Notes under the pieces: generated by a model | Seen by the model: only the letters and a program-made list of their open reading frames with translations | What the model was told of the DNA's origin: nothing | The model's database searches: none | Source of the DNA: Microbacterium sp. zg-B185 | GTDB lineage: Bacteria; Actinomycetota; Actinomycetes; Actinomycetales; Microbacteriaceae | NCBI RefSeq assembly: GCF_030246885.1 | Contig: NZ_CP126739.1 | Coordinates: 2,480,001 to 2,544,000, forward strand | Direction of reading: 5' to 3' | Length of the DNA stretch: 64,000 nucleotides | Shown: piece by piece, positions 15,739 to 24,997 of the stretch | Layout of the letters: each line of letters begins with the position of its first letter | Position numbering within the stretch: position 1 is the first letter of the stretch | Program-made: the position numbers and the translations under genes

Positions 15739-16032
15739 TCAGCCGCCTGCCAGCTCCGCATCCTTGTCGCGGATCGAGTCGGCCATCCGGTCGAGGGCCT
15801 GAGCCATGTCGTTCACGGCCTCAGCGGCGTCGTCCAGCGACGCGGTGAGCTCCGAGTACGCGGAGGAGTAAGCCTCGGACGCATTCTCGGTCTTGAATCC
15901 GTCCTGCACCAGGTCGTCGATGACACCCTGGAGTTCCTTCAGGGTGTCGGTGACGGTGCTGCGTCCATCGCGCAGTCGCGCCGCTGCGCTCTCCATCTCG
16001 CTGTACGTTGCCCCGAAATCATGTCCGGCCAT
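15739..16032 (-). CDS. WXG100-family T7SS substrate (degenerate WxG)
   Basis: 97 residues, two predicted helices joined by a turn, the size and shape of an EsxA-type protein. The turn reads DGFKTENAS instead of W-x-G, a variant without the Trp. It is followed by a second amphipathic helix (AYSSAYSELTASLDDAAEAV). Such proteins form helical-hairpin dimers and are exported by EccC/EssC ATPases, which they also help activate. It is encoded 101 bp downstream of the EssC-like gene with its own promoter (16-bp element at 16116-16131 and TAGCCT). GGAGG precedes the start. Confidence 0.8.
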   Translation of the reverse strand: MAGHDFGATYSEMESAAARLRDGRSTVTDTLKELQGVIDDLVQDGFKTENASEAYSSAYSELTASLDDAAEAVNDMAQALDRMADSIRDKDAELAGG

Positions 16033-16086
16033 GAGGTCCGCCTCCTGCGTTCGTCGTGTTCAGGCCCTGCGGCCTCTCTTGAATCG

Positions 16087-16092
16087 AGGCTA
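16087..16092 (-). promoter_or_regulatory. -10 element of the WXG100 operon
   Basis: TAGCCT on the minus strand, 23 nt downstream of the 16-bp element. The predicted leader to the WXG100 ATG is about 45-50 nt. Confidence 0.5.
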
Positions 16093-16115
16093 GCCAATGC
16101 TGGCCTTTCCGCACA

Positions 16116-16131
16116 CGGGGAGTGGTACCCA
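16116..16131 (-). promoter_or_regulatory. T7SS-locus 16-bp element, site 3 (WXG100 operon)
   Basis: Minus strand reads TGGGTACCACTCCCCG, the same TGGG-N5-CT-N-CCC pattern with the last base G. It sits just past the stop codon of the EssC-like gene, so the WXG100 operon can be transcribed independently. Confidence 0.68.
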
Positions 16132-16133
16132 TG

Positions 16134-19100
16134 TCACCCCTGCCCATTCGAGCCCGCAGCCGGCACGAACGGGATCTGCATCGTCACCGCACGGCCCGCC
16201 TGCACGAAGATGCCACGGCCGACCGGGAAATCCGAGCGCTTGACGCGGCCGAACGCGGTCTTGAAGATCGCCTCCCCGTCGTAGGTGTCGGGTTTGAGCA
16301 CGATGCCCTGCCGGCCGGTCTTCCATTCGCCGAGCACGCCGATGCTGCCGCTGGCGCGGGTGATCTCGGCTTCGCCGATGAGCAGATGGTCGCTGTTGTT
16401 CATCGCCTGGAGCAGCGCGCGCATCGGGCGATCCGCGGGACCATCGGCCAGGTGCGGCATGTCCTCCACGACGATCATGATGCGACCGCCCGGCGACTCG
16501 CTGACGACCAGCTCGGCCAACTCGGCGGCAAGATCCTTCTCCTCCTCGGGCCGCATGGCACTGCGCACCCACGGCCGGAAGTCCTTCAGCTCCGCGCGAC
16601 GGCTGCCGAGGTGGTACATCTTCACGTCCGGATCGAAGCGCTCCATGGCGACCACGAGCGCCTTCAGAGCGTTCGTCCGCCCCGATGCCGGAGGACCCGA
16701 GATGACGAAGGAGCCGATGGGTTCGAATCCGTGCGGGGCGAGCGTGTCGTCGGCGACGCCGAACACCGGCATCCCCCCTGCCCGGGCCGGCATCTCGGAG
16801 ACGGTGACCATGGTCGGAAGCGCGCCGATCTCGGGCAGGTCCCGCACACCCTCCTCGCGGAGCCGATCTCCGAGCGCGATGAGAGCCTTCGTCTGCTCGA
16901 CGACGTTCATGGTGCCGCCGAGGACCGCGATCTGCGCTTCGTGACCGTCGACGACGGCACGCCCCGGAGCGGACTGCTCGTCCAGCACGTCTCGCGGGAC
17001 ACCCAGCAGCATGTACTGGCTGGGATCGCCCATGCGCAGCACGACACGACGCGATATGTTCGCCGCCACCGCGCTGGGAACCGCGTTGCCCCGGTCAGCG
17101 GTGATCACAGTGTGCAGCCCGAGTGTGCGCCCCTCACCGAGGATGCGCATGAAGATGCGGTAGAAGGGTCCCCGGCCCGGCGCGACCTCCCAGTCCTTCT
17201 TGAACTCGGGGTAGTTGTCGATCAGGAGCAGGATGCGCGGCATCCGCCGGTCCTTCAGCTCCCGGTACTCCTGGACGGATGCCGCGCTGGCAGCGGAGAA
17301 AGCCGCGGCGCGGCGATCCATCTCACCGTCCAGCGTGCGCAGGAGGCGCTGGATGCGGTCGACGTCCGCACCGTCCACGACCGAGCCGACATGGGGAAGA
17401 GACGCCAGCGCGCCCAGCGCCCCCGAGGCGAAGTCGAGGCAGTACACCTGCACGCGGCCGAGGTCCGGCCGCATCCCCGCCGCCGTGCCGATCGTCTTCA
17501 GCAGCGTCGACTTGCCGGATCCCGACGTGCCGTAGATCACCAGCGAACCGTCACGGTCCGGTGCGAACACGGCCGCTTGCTGCAGCTGCTTCTCCGGCAC
17601 GTCCACCAGCGCCAGGGGGATGCGCGTGTCGCCGTCGTTCGGCAGATCCCGCAGGTCCACGAGCGGTGACAGGTCATCCAGCCACGGGCGCCGCGGACGG
17701 GGAAGGGCCGCCCTGTCGCTGGCGCGGATCAGCGTCGAGACGATGCGCTTCTGGTCGTTCGGACCGAGGTCTTCCAGATGCGCATCGGCGTCGGCGGGTC
17801 GGTCGGCCTCCCACTCATTGCTGGCACCGAAGCGCAGCTCCGCGACGCGCACCTCGGCCGCGGCGGAATCGTCCTCGGTGGTCCATCCGCCCGCGTAGGC
17901 GGACTGGAACGGCACGAGCCGCCCGGGACCGGTCTTGGCGATCGCCCGGCCGGGGACGGTCGCCGGGAAGGTCGCCGCCACGCCGTCATCCACCACGTCG
18001 CGCGAGTCGGATTCGTCGGCCATGCGCAGCGCAATGCGCAGATTCGTGTTCGCGCGCAGGTTGTCCTTGATCACGCCGGCGGGCCGCTGGGTCGCCATGA
18101 TCAGGTGGATGCCGAGCGAGCGGCCGCGCTGGGCGATGTCCACGACGCCGTCGACGAACTCCGGCATCTCCGATGCCAGCGCGGCGAACTCGTCGATCAC
18201 CAGGACCAGCGCCGGAGGGCACTCCGGATCCTGGCGCTTCTCGAGTTCGAGCAGATCCTTCGCCTTCTTGCGGTTGAGCAGGTGCTCCCGGTTCTGCAGT
18301 TCTGCCCTCAGGCTGGTCAGCGCGCGCCGCACCAGGTGCGGGCTGAGGTCGGTCACGAGTCCGACGCAGTGCGGCAGCTCGACGCAGTCGGCGAACGCGG
18401 AGCCGCCCTTGTAGTCGACGAAGAGGAACGTCACCCGGTCCGGGCTGTGCGCCGCGGCCATGCCCAGCACCCACGCCTGCAGGAACTCCGACTTGCCCGC
18501 ACCGGTGGTTCCGCCGACCAGCGCGTGCGGGCCCTGCGTGCGCAGGTCGAGGACCATCGCGCTGCTCGGTCCCTGCCCGATGATCGCCCGAAGCGTGCCC
18601 GCCTTCTTCAGGCGCGGCCTCGGATTCGGCGAACGGTCCACGATGGTGTTGTTCTGCCGCCAGCGTTCGATGACGACCTGAGGATCCTCGGCGATGGCCG
18701 GATCGACCAGCTGCAGGAACATCACCGAGGTCGGGATGTCGGACGAGTCGTGCACGCCTGTGCTCGCGTCCACGACCGGAGCGAGGCGTCGCGCGAGCAT
18801 CTCCATGTACGCGTTGGAGACCCCCTCCACTCGTACGTGCTCGAAGTTCTCGCCGTTGCGGACGAGACCGACCTGCGCGTCCTCGAGGCCCGCCGTGACA
18901 TCGATGTAGCTGCGGCACACGGCGGGTAGCGACTCGACGGTGGGCGCGACGAAGACCGCGTGGACGCCGTGGTCGGCTCCGCGCTCCAGCACATCCGTGA
19001 GGCGACCGCGATCGACCGGTGCGTCGCTGGAGACGAAGACGATCACCGACACGGCGGGTGTGCTCTTGTGCTCGGATGCCGCGCGAGCCACGTCCGTGCC

Positions 19101-20654
19101 GTACAGCAGAGGGTTCCAGTCCTCCTTGAACGGTCCGCGGGGCTCGCCGCCCCCGCCCGCCGCCGCAGCACGCAGCACGTACTCCTCGAGGGTGCTCAGC
19201 AGCGAAGCGCTGGTCGGCGCGGAATCCGCGAGGGCCAGGTCACGGAAGGGGCTCCTGTCGCTGGAGGTGTGCGGCATCCATTTGAGCCAGTCCAGCTCCG
19301 GCGTCCAGGCCGAATCCGCGAAGGCGACGGCGACGACGTCGTTCGGGGCGTGCAGACCGAGTAGCTGCACCGCAAGGCCGCGCATCGTGTCCGCCACGGG
19401 ACCTTGCGGACCTGCGATGCCGATGGAGCCGGCATCGCCGAGGGTTTCGAACACCGGCACGTCGTCGACGAACGCGTAGCGGTCGCGCAACCGGTCGACA
19501 CGGTCGATGAAGTCGGGAAGGCCCTCGGGCGTCTCGGCGTCGTCGATGCTGTTGCGTGCCGGCAGCCGGCAGGTGCCGAGGCGCAGGCCGAGGAAGTTCC
19601 AGTGCTCCGGTCGTCGCGTCCACAGCATGGGGCCCAGGCGCATCGCATGATCGAAGATCTCGGCGACCGGCGGAGCCTCCGCGTTTCGGGCTCGCTCCTC
19701 CTCGGGCTTGCCGTGGAAGAAGTCCTCCTCGAGCTGCTCGTACTGCCGCTCGAACAGGAGGATCTCGTGGTTCTCGCCCTTCTTGCTCTGGGCTGCCTGG
19801 TTGATGATGTTCCCGAACGCCATCAACGGCGTCATCACGATGATCAGGAGCGAGCGGGGGTTGCCGTTCAAGGCATACAGCGCCATCCCCGCCAGGATCG
19901 GCGCGATCAGGATCGGCCAGGGGAACATCCTGCCGATCTTCTCCGTGGGCAGCCGCGGGATCTTGAACAGGGTTCCCGGGTAGCGCACCTCGACACGCGG
20001 GCTGCGGTTGAACAGCAGGCCGCCGCCGCGTTCGATGATCGGCTCTTCGGTCGCGGAGCCGTCGAAGGATCGCGCGAGGCGGAGGACGAGGGTGGTGCCG
20101 CCGATGATGAAGGGCTCACCCTCCTCGACCCGGACGCGCTGCACGGCGACCCCGTCCACGAGCACGCCGTTGGCGGAGTTGAGGTCGACGACCTCGATGT
20201 GCGTGCCGACTTCGAGTCGTGCGTGACGTTTGGAGACCATCGGGTCGGCCAGGACGACGTCGTTGCCGACCTCCCGCCCCAGGAAGACGTGGCCCGCCGC
20301 GATCGGGAACTCCTGGCCGGCCAGGGCGCCCGAAGTCGCCACGAGCACGCCGACGATCTCGCGCTGTCCGGCGAAGGCATGATCGGGGCCGTAATTGACG
20401 ATGGATGCCGCGAATCCGGACCCGATCGGCGCCTCGCCGATCGGGACATCGGGCTGCAGCGGGATCAGTCGGTCGCCGGTCGGGGGCGCGACCGCGAGCG
20501 TGAGCACGTCCCCCTCCGCCACCGCGACCGACCGGGTCGGATCCGCCGCGGCGACGTGACGAGCCACATCCCCCGCGGTCGCGGTGGAATCGGTCGTGAT
20601 GACGATGTCGACCGGATCACCTGCCTGACGATGCAGCGTCAGCTTGAGCCTCAC
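16134..20654 (-). CDS. EssC/EccC-like FtsK/SpoIIIE ATPase, type VII secretion motor
   Basis: 1506 residues. The GTG start has GGGGGAG five bases upstream. Order: ubiquitin-like/FHA-type N-terminus, a clear FHA domain about 100-200 (VFLGREVGNDVVLADPMVSKRHARL), two membrane segments about 242-285, then three ATPase domains. Domain 1 has intact Walker A GGTTGAGKSE (near 712) and Walker B VLVIDEF. Domain 2 has YGTSGSGKST (near 1040) and LLLIDNY. Domain 3 has SGPPASGRTN (near 1317), where Arg replaces the Walker A Lys, so it is probably inactive in hydrolysis. A cytoplasmic FHA before the membrane anchor is typical of firmicute EssC rather than mycobacterial EccC. Drives export of WXG100 partners. 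Confidence 0.88.
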   Translation of the reverse strand: MRLKLTLHRQAGDPVDIVITTDSTATAGDVARHVAAADPTRSVAVAEGDVLTLAVAPPTGDRLIPLQPDVPIGEAPIGSGFAASIVNYGPDHAFAGQREIVGVLVATSGALAGQEFPIAAGHVFLGREVGNDVVLADPMVSKRHARLEVGTHIEVVDLNSANGVLVDGVAVQRVRVEEGEPFIIGGTTLVLRLARSFDGSATEEPIIERGGGLLFNRSPRVEVRYPGTLFKIPRLPTEKIGRMFPWPILIAPILAGMALYALNGNPRSLLIIVMTPLMAFGNIINQAAQSKKGENHEILLFERQYEQLEEDFFHGKPEEERARNAEAPPVAEIFDHAMRLGPMLWTRRPEHWNFLGLRLGTCRLPARNSIDDAETPEGLPDFIDRVDRLRDRYAFVDDVPVFETLGDAGSIGIAGPQGPVADTMRGLAVQLLGLHAPNDVVAVAFADSAWTPELDWLKWMPHTSSDRSPFRDLALADSAPTSASLLSTLEEYVLRAAAAGGGGEPRGPFKEDWNPLLYGTDVARAASEHKSTPAVSVIVFVSSDAPVDRGRLTDVLERGADHGVHAVFVAPTVESLPAVCRSYIDVTAGLEDAQVGLVRNGENFEHVRVEGVSNAYMEMLARRLAPVVDASTGVHDSSDIPTSVMFLQLVDPAIAEDPQVVIERWRQNNTIVDRSPNPRPRLKKAGTLRAIIGQGPSSAMVLDLRTQGPHALVGGTTGAGKSEFLQAWVLGMAAAHSPDRVTFLFVDYKGGSAFADCVELPHCVGLVTDLSPHLVRRALTSLRAELQNREHLLNRKKAKDLLELEKRQDPECPPALVLVIDEFAALASEMPEFVDGVVDIAQRGRSLGIHLIMATQRPAGVIKDNLRANTNLRIALRMADESDSRDVVDDGVAATFPATVPGRAIAKTGPGRLVPFQSAYAGGWTTEDDSAAAEVRVAELRFGASNEWEADRPADADAHLEDLGPNDQKRIVSTLIRASDRAALPRPRRPWLDDLSPLVDLRDLPNDGDTRIPLALVDVPEKQLQQAAVFAPDRDGSLVIYGTSGSGKSTLLKTIGTAAGMRPDLGRVQVYCLDFASGALGALASLPHVGSVVDGADVDRIQRLLRTLDGEMDRRAAAFSAASAASVQEYRELKDRRMPRILLLIDNYPEFKKDWEVAPGRGPFYRIFMRILGEGRTLGLHTVITADRGNAVPSAVAANISRRVVLRMGDPSQYMLLGVPRDVLDEQSAPGRAVVDGHEAQIAVLGGTMNVVEQTKALIALGDRLREEGVRDLPEIGALPTMVTVSEMPARAGGMPVFGVADDTLAPHGFEPIGSFVISGPPASGRTNALKALVVAMERFDPDVKMYHLGSRRAELKDFRPWVRSAMRPEEEKDLAAELAELVVSESPGGRIMIVVEDMPHLADGPADRPMRALLQAMNNSDHLLIGEAEITRASGSIGVLGEWKTGRQGIVLKPDTYDGEAIFKTAFGRVKRSDFPVGRGIFVQAGRAVTMQIPFVPAAGSNGQG

Positions 20655-20712
20655 GGCGTCTCCCCCGGTCCCGCCGGCACGCCGGCGATCCTCATCACTC
20701 GGTCACGCTCGG

Positions 20713-22122
20713 TCATACCCGCACCACGGCTGCGACGCGGTCGCCGAGCCGGATCTTGTCGCCGTCTGTCGCCATGGTGGGCGTCCCGGCCGCGACTGCG
20801 TACTCGGTGCCCGCCCGGATCAACCCGGATCCGTTGGTGGAGCGGCAGTCGACGATCTCCAGCCCGCCCTCGACCGGGCGCACCAGCATGTGGGTCTTCG
20901 ACAGCGATTTGCTGTCGTCGGAGAGCGCAATGGCGCTCGCCCCCGGGTGCTGGGCGGCATCCGGGTTGCGTCCGAGCAGAACGGGTGCCGTGATCGGGAT
21001 GCTTTCGCCGGAGTCGAAGCGCAGGCCGAAGCGAGCTGCCGGCTCGGGCTGGGACGACGGAGGCTGCACAGGCTCCGGCTGCGGCGCGGGTTCGCGCTGC
21101 GGCGCGGGAGGGGGCACCGGTCCCGGCTGCGGCGCGGGTTCGCGCTGCGGCGCGGGAGGGGGCACCGGTCCCGGCTGCGGAGCGGCCGACTGTACCGGCG
21201 CAGACACGGGTGCGGGCTCGGGGTGCATGGGCGCGGCGGGAGAGCCGGCCACTGCGGCAGGCTTCTCGTCGTCCGCGATCCGGTATCCGCCGAGCACCGG
21301 CTTCCCCGCCTCGGCCGGCGCCTGCGCTGCCGGTGTCGCGGGGGGCAGGCCGACCGTCGGTCGCTCGTGCGCCTCGTGCGGTCGCGCCATGCCCAGCACC
21401 CCCGCGCTGACCCGGCTGCCGGGACGATACTCGGGCTGCGCCGCGGGGTCCGTGGGCGTCGCGAGCGAGGGCAGCGTCGACCGCCCGAGGTTCGGCTCGG
21501 CCTTCACCATCTTCCGCGCCACGCGCATCCGCTTCTCCGCATACGGGTTCAGCCCTGTGCGCACGTCGACGAGCCAGATCCCGGTCGCCTTGTCGTGCAG
21601 TCCGCGTCCCCGACGCTCGGGGTCGAACGTGGGCGAGATGAGGAGGAACACCGGCCCCAGCAGAGGCACCACTCCGGAGGCGACCACCATGAGGAAGCGC
21701 GCGAGCACGGCGCCGACCCGCGGGCGCTCCAACGTGCGCACGTTGACGCTGCGGATGCCGGTGACCGCCTTGCCGATCGTCATCCCTTTGGTTCCGTGCA
21801 GGACCAGCTGGACGATGAGGTACACGAGGCCGAGGAGCGTCGAGACCGAGGCCATCACGACAGCGAAGATGAAATCCGGGTGATTGAGGAAGCCGTACGG
21901 CGAGATCGCCCCCGTGGCGAGCTTGACCAGCAGGGGTGCCGTGCCGATCAGGAACGGCAGCACCACGAGCACCCAGATGCCCACGTCTGTCGTGGCTGCG
22001 AGAGCACGTCGGCCGAAGGGAGCGCGCAGCAGTCCCAGCGCCGCGGCGTACGCGGGGTCGGGGCGCCCTTGAGCGTCGAGCCCTTCGATCTTCGGCTTCT
22101 GATCGTCGATTTCCCAGATCAT
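20713..22122 (-). CDS. RDD-FHA membrane protein 2
   Basis: 469 residues from an ATG overlapping the kinase stop by 1 nt (TGATG). N-terminal RDD domain (about 40-180, several membrane segments including WVLVVLPFLIGTAPLLVK), a long Pro/Gln/Glu-rich linker with a 16-residue repeat, and a C-terminal FHA domain (LLGRNPDAAQHPG, then SLSKTHMLV, then CRSTNGSG). The FHA would dock phosphothreonine from the neighbouring kinase at the membrane next to the EssC-like ATPase. Paralogue of the RDD-FHA protein at 25809-27125. Scaffold role is inferred; no catalytic residues seen. Confidence 0.82.
   Translation of the reverse strand: MIWEIDDQKPKIEGLDAQGRPDPAYAAALGLLRAPFGRRALAATTDVGIWVLVVLPFLIGTAPLLVKLATGAISPYGFLNHPDFIFAVVMASVSTLLGLVYLIVQLVLHGTKGMTIGKAVTGIRSVNVRTLERPRVGAVLARFLMVVASGVVPLLGPVFLLISPTFDPERRGRGLHDKATGIWLVDVRTGLNPYAEKRMRVARKMVKAEPNLGRSTLPSLATPTDPAAQPEYRPGSRVSAGVLGMARPHEAHERPTVGLPPATPAAQAPAEAGKPVLGGYRIADDEKPAAVAGSPAAPMHPEPAPVSAPVQSAAPQPGPVPPPAPQREPAPQPGPVPPPAPQREPAPQPEPVQPPSSQPEPAARFGLRFDSGESIPITAPVLLGRNPDAAQHPGASAIALSDDSKSLSKTHMLVRPVEGGLEIVDCRSTNGSGLIRAGTEYAVAAGTPTMATDGDKIRLGDRVAAVVRV
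21073..21168 (-). repeat. 2 x 48-bp in-frame repeat in the RDD-FHA 2 linker
   Basis: Two consecutive 48-bp units (21073-21120 and 21121-21168) plus a partial third. They encode a PVPPPAPQREPAPQPG-type repeat. Confidence 0.85.
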
Positions 22123-23750
22123 CAGTCCACGCACCCCCGGACGGGTTCGGAGACCCGTCCGTCGTCCCGTCGCAGCATCACGTCGATGCAGACGGTCGTG
22201 GGGCTCGCGGGCACCTGCGCCACAGTGGTCTCGGTCTGCTGCGGATCGACCTGGCCGGTGACGTCGACGACGCTCCAGATGAAGCTGTCACCCTCCTGCG
22301 GGTCCTGGTTCACCCAGGTGAAGACGATCTGCTCCCCCTGCCGCGTGCCGCCCAGGTCCACGACCTTCGGAACGAAGTCGGACACCAGGTCCTGCGGCTC
22401 GGACGTCTCGGTCGTTTCGGGCGGGGTCTGGATCCCGGCCACCAGAAGGTTCAGGCCGACGATCGCGACGACGACGACCACGACGGCGACGACGGCCGAC
22501 AGGGCGATCCACATGCCTCTGCGGCGGCGGGGTGGCGCCGGATCAGGCGTGTCGACGGCAGTCGCGTCGGGAGGTGGGGCGACGGCGGGAGCCGCGGATG
22601 CCGCGGCGTGCGGCGCGACCACCATCGGCGGCCGGACGATGGTCCGGTCCTCGGCCGCGGGTGGTGCGCTCGCAGCGGGAAGGCGCATCTGAGTCGCCTC
22701 GAGGTCGGGGGCGGCGCGCTCAGGCGGGTCGAAACGCGGCACACCGGGCAGCTCCCACCCGGCGCTTTTGGGCTGGGTGGTGGCCGAGGGGCGCGTGAAG
22801 GCGGCGACATCCGGGTCGATGCTGACGATCTGCCGCACGCGGGTCAGCCCGTCCCCGTCGTCGTCCCGCTCTTCGGCGGGCGGGTGATCGTCGACGATGT
22901 CGATGGGTGTCACGGAGTGCGCGAGCTCGATCTGCACCTTCTGCAGCGCCCGCGCGAACGCAACGGCGCTGGGGTAGCGGTCATCCGGATTCTTCGCCAT
23001 CGCGCGTTCGAGGACGCGCTGGAGGCTGTCCGGCGAGTCCGGGCGGCCCAGTGGGGTGAGGGCGGCACGCTCGATCCGCTCGATCAGATCGGCGCTGGAG
23101 TTGCGCTCCCCCGGCCTCTCGAAGGGCGAACGTCCGGCGATCAGCGTGTAGAGGGTCGCACTCAGTGCCCACACATCCGTGCGCGGTCCGCTGCGCGGTG
23201 GATCGGCGAACGACTCCGGTGGCGACCACGGGATCGACATGCCGGATGCCTCACCCGTTGCGCCGGTCGTCGAGGCGATCCCGAAGTCCGTCAGCGCCGG
23301 GCGGTTGTACGCGGTGACGAGGATGTTGGCAGGCTTGATGTCACGGTGCAGGACGCCGGCCCGGTGGGCGGTCTCCACCGCTCCCGCGACCTGCACGCCC
23401 ACGCGCAGCGCCTCCGCGATCGAGAACGTCTCGTTGCGCGCACGCAGCTGCAGGTTCGGGCGCGGGCAATACTCCATCACCAGGTACGGCCGGCCGTCTC
23501 CGGCGACCCCGGCCTGGTAGATCGTGACGATCGCGGGATGCGTCGAGAGCATCGCCATCACGTTGGCCTCGTCGGCGAACTCCTGGGCGGCGCTGCTGGA
23601 GATGCGGTCGGCCAGCAGCACCTTGACCGCGACCTCACGGCGGGGCATCTGCTGCTCGTACAGGAAGACATCCGCGAAACCGCCGACGCCGAGGGGCTCG
23701 AGGTAGCGGAAGCCGGGGAGCTGCGGCGGGGTGGAGGGTGGACGGCTCAC
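22122..23750 (-). CDS. Transmembrane Ser/Thr protein kinase (PknB-type, no PASTA)
   Basis: 542 residues. Kinase domain about 12-280: Gly loop GVGGFADVF, VAVKVL (catalytic Lys near 43), HRDIKPAN (near 141) and DFG (near 161), all intact. A Pro/Ala-rich juxtamembrane region follows, then RRRRG and one membrane helix (about 415-440), and an outer domain of about 95 residues with an Fn3-like strand pattern and one Cys pair, instead of PASTA repeats. GTG start overlaps the FHA gene by 4 nt. With the adjacent PP2C phosphatase and FHA proteins it forms a complete phosphothreonine circuit, corresponding to Pkb2 of the bifidobacterial PFNA cluster. Confidence 0.9.
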   Translation of the reverse strand: MSRPPSTPPQLPGFRYLEPLGVGGFADVFLYEQQMPRREVAVKVLLADRISSSAAQEFADEANVMAMLSTHPAIVTIYQAGVAGDGRPYLVMEYCPRPNLQLRARNETFSIAEALRVGVQVAGAVETAHRAGVLHRDIKPANILVTAYNRPALTDFGIASTTGATGEASGMSIPWSPPESFADPPRSGPRTDVWALSATLYTLIAGRSPFERPGERNSSADLIERIERAALTPLGRPDSPDSLQRVLERAMAKNPDDRYPSAVAFARALQKVQIELAHSVTPIDIVDDHPPAEERDDDGDGLTRVRQIVSIDPDVAAFTRPSATTQPKSAGWELPGVPRFDPPERAAPDLEATQMRLPAASAPPAAEDRTIVRPPMVVAPHAAASAAPAVAPPPDATAVDTPDPAPPRRRRGMWIALSAVVAVVVVVVAIVGLNLLVAGIQTPPETTETSEPQDLVSDFVPKVVDLGGTRQGEQIVFTWVNQDPQEGDSFIWSVVDVTGQVDPQQTETTVAQVPASPTTVCIDVMLRRDDGRVSEPVRGCVD

Positions 23751-24997
23751 GGCAGGTCCTCGAACGCGACCTTCACCCCGTCGCCGAGATCCACCACATC
23801 TCCGGAGAGGACGAGGGTCTGCTCGCCGGGGTGCAGCCGCATGGGGTCCGTGCCGGGGCGCAGCAGCGTCGAGCCGTTCGTGGTGTGCAGATCGATGACC
23901 ACGACGGTGTCCCCCTCCGGCCTGATCTCGAGATGACTGCGGGAGATGTCCTGCTGCGGGCTGTCGACGGCGATCAGGTGCGGCAGGTTCGCGCCGCTGG
24001 CCCGCGTCGACCGTGGCCGACGGCCGATGATCACGGTGCGATCAAGCGTGACGACCTGCCCCGTGGAGACCCGGACACGGCCGGTCGCACCGGGCACCAC
24101 CGGCATCACCGCGGTCGGCACGTCGTCCGTGGGCGGACGCTGCTGGCGCAGCGCGCGCAGCTCGGGGACCGAGATCGTCGCGCCGTCGTGGTCGCCGTCA
24201 AGGCCGACCACATCAGCCGTGGCACCGGAGGCCGGAGTGACCGCCGGGACGGAGTGCACCGTGGCACCCCACAGCTGGTCGAAGTCCTCGGTCGGGGGAG
24301 CCAGCGTGTGTTCTGTCGGCGTCATGGTCGCCCCATCGACCACGGGGACCGCCTCGGCCTCAGCCGCCGGCTGCTCCGGTTCGCCCGGCTCCGCCGCGCT
24401 GTGGGTCGACGGATCATCGACCGGCTGGGCTTCCGCGATCGGCGTGCCGAGCGGCGTCTCGACCGGCTCGGTGACGGCGATGGGCGCTGCGATCGGCTCC
24501 GCCATCGGCGCTACGAGCGGCGTCGCGGGCGGTGTCGCGATCGGCGTCCACTCCTGGCCGGACTCGAGCTCGGCACTCACCGCCGCCGCGCGGACGACTC
24601 CGCTCTGCACGGGAAGCGCGGCCGCGCCCTCGACGGCCTCGACGGTGATCTCGACGCGTGATGCGCCGACCACGAACCGCTCACTCCACGTGGTCACGTC
24701 GGCCCCGGAGAACTCGTCCGCCCCGGACGCAGTGCTCACCCGGGCGGAGACCTCACCACGCAGGGCGATGCGGATGTCGGCACCCTCCGCCACGACTGCG
24801 ACGAACGGCGGCAGCGACGTGAAGACCCCGCCCGCCTGGGCGGTCAGGACCTCGACCACGGTCGTGAGCGTCCCCTGCTCCTGCATCCGCTCCCACAGCC
24901 GCGCCACGACGTCTCCGGACACATCGGGCGGCAGCGCCACGAGAGTGCCCGGGAGAACGATCAGGTACCACTGTCCCGGTCGGTAGATCGTCTGCAT
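23747..24997 (-). CDS. FHA-domain protein of the kinase operon
   Basis: 416 residues. The N-terminal 170 residues (MQTIYRPGQWYLIVLPGTLV, then FTSLPPFVAVVAEG) are a beta-rich domain I do not recognise. They are followed by a low-complexity Pro/Ala/Glu linker and a C-terminal FHA domain (VIIGRRPRST, then DISRSHLEI, then TTNGSTLLR) with the Arg, Ser and His needed for phosphothreonine binding. No signal peptide or membrane segment, so cytoplasmic. Starts by TGATG overlap with the PP2C gene and ends by GTGA overlap with the kinase. Likely adaptor or kinase substrate. Confidence 0.82.
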   Translation of the reverse strand: MQTIYRPGQWYLIVLPGTLVALPPDVSGDVVARLWERMQEQGTLTTVVEVLTAQAGGVFTSLPPFVAVVAEGADIRIALRGEVSARVSTASGADEFSGADVTTWSERFVVGASRVEITVEAVEGAAALPVQSGVVRAAAVSAELESGQEWTPIATPPATPLVAPMAEPIAAPIAVTEPVETPLGTPIAEAQPVDDPSTHSAAEPGEPEQPAAEAEAVPVVDGATMTPTEHTLAPPTEDFDQLWGATVHSVPAVTPASGATADVVGLDGDHDGATISVPELRALRQQRPPTDDVPTAVMPVVPGATGRVRVSTGQVVTLDRTVIIGRRPRSTRASGANLPHLIAVDSPQQDISRSHLEIRPEGDTVVVIDLHTTNGSTLLRPGTDPMRLHPGEQTLVLSGDVVDLGDGVKVAFEDLP

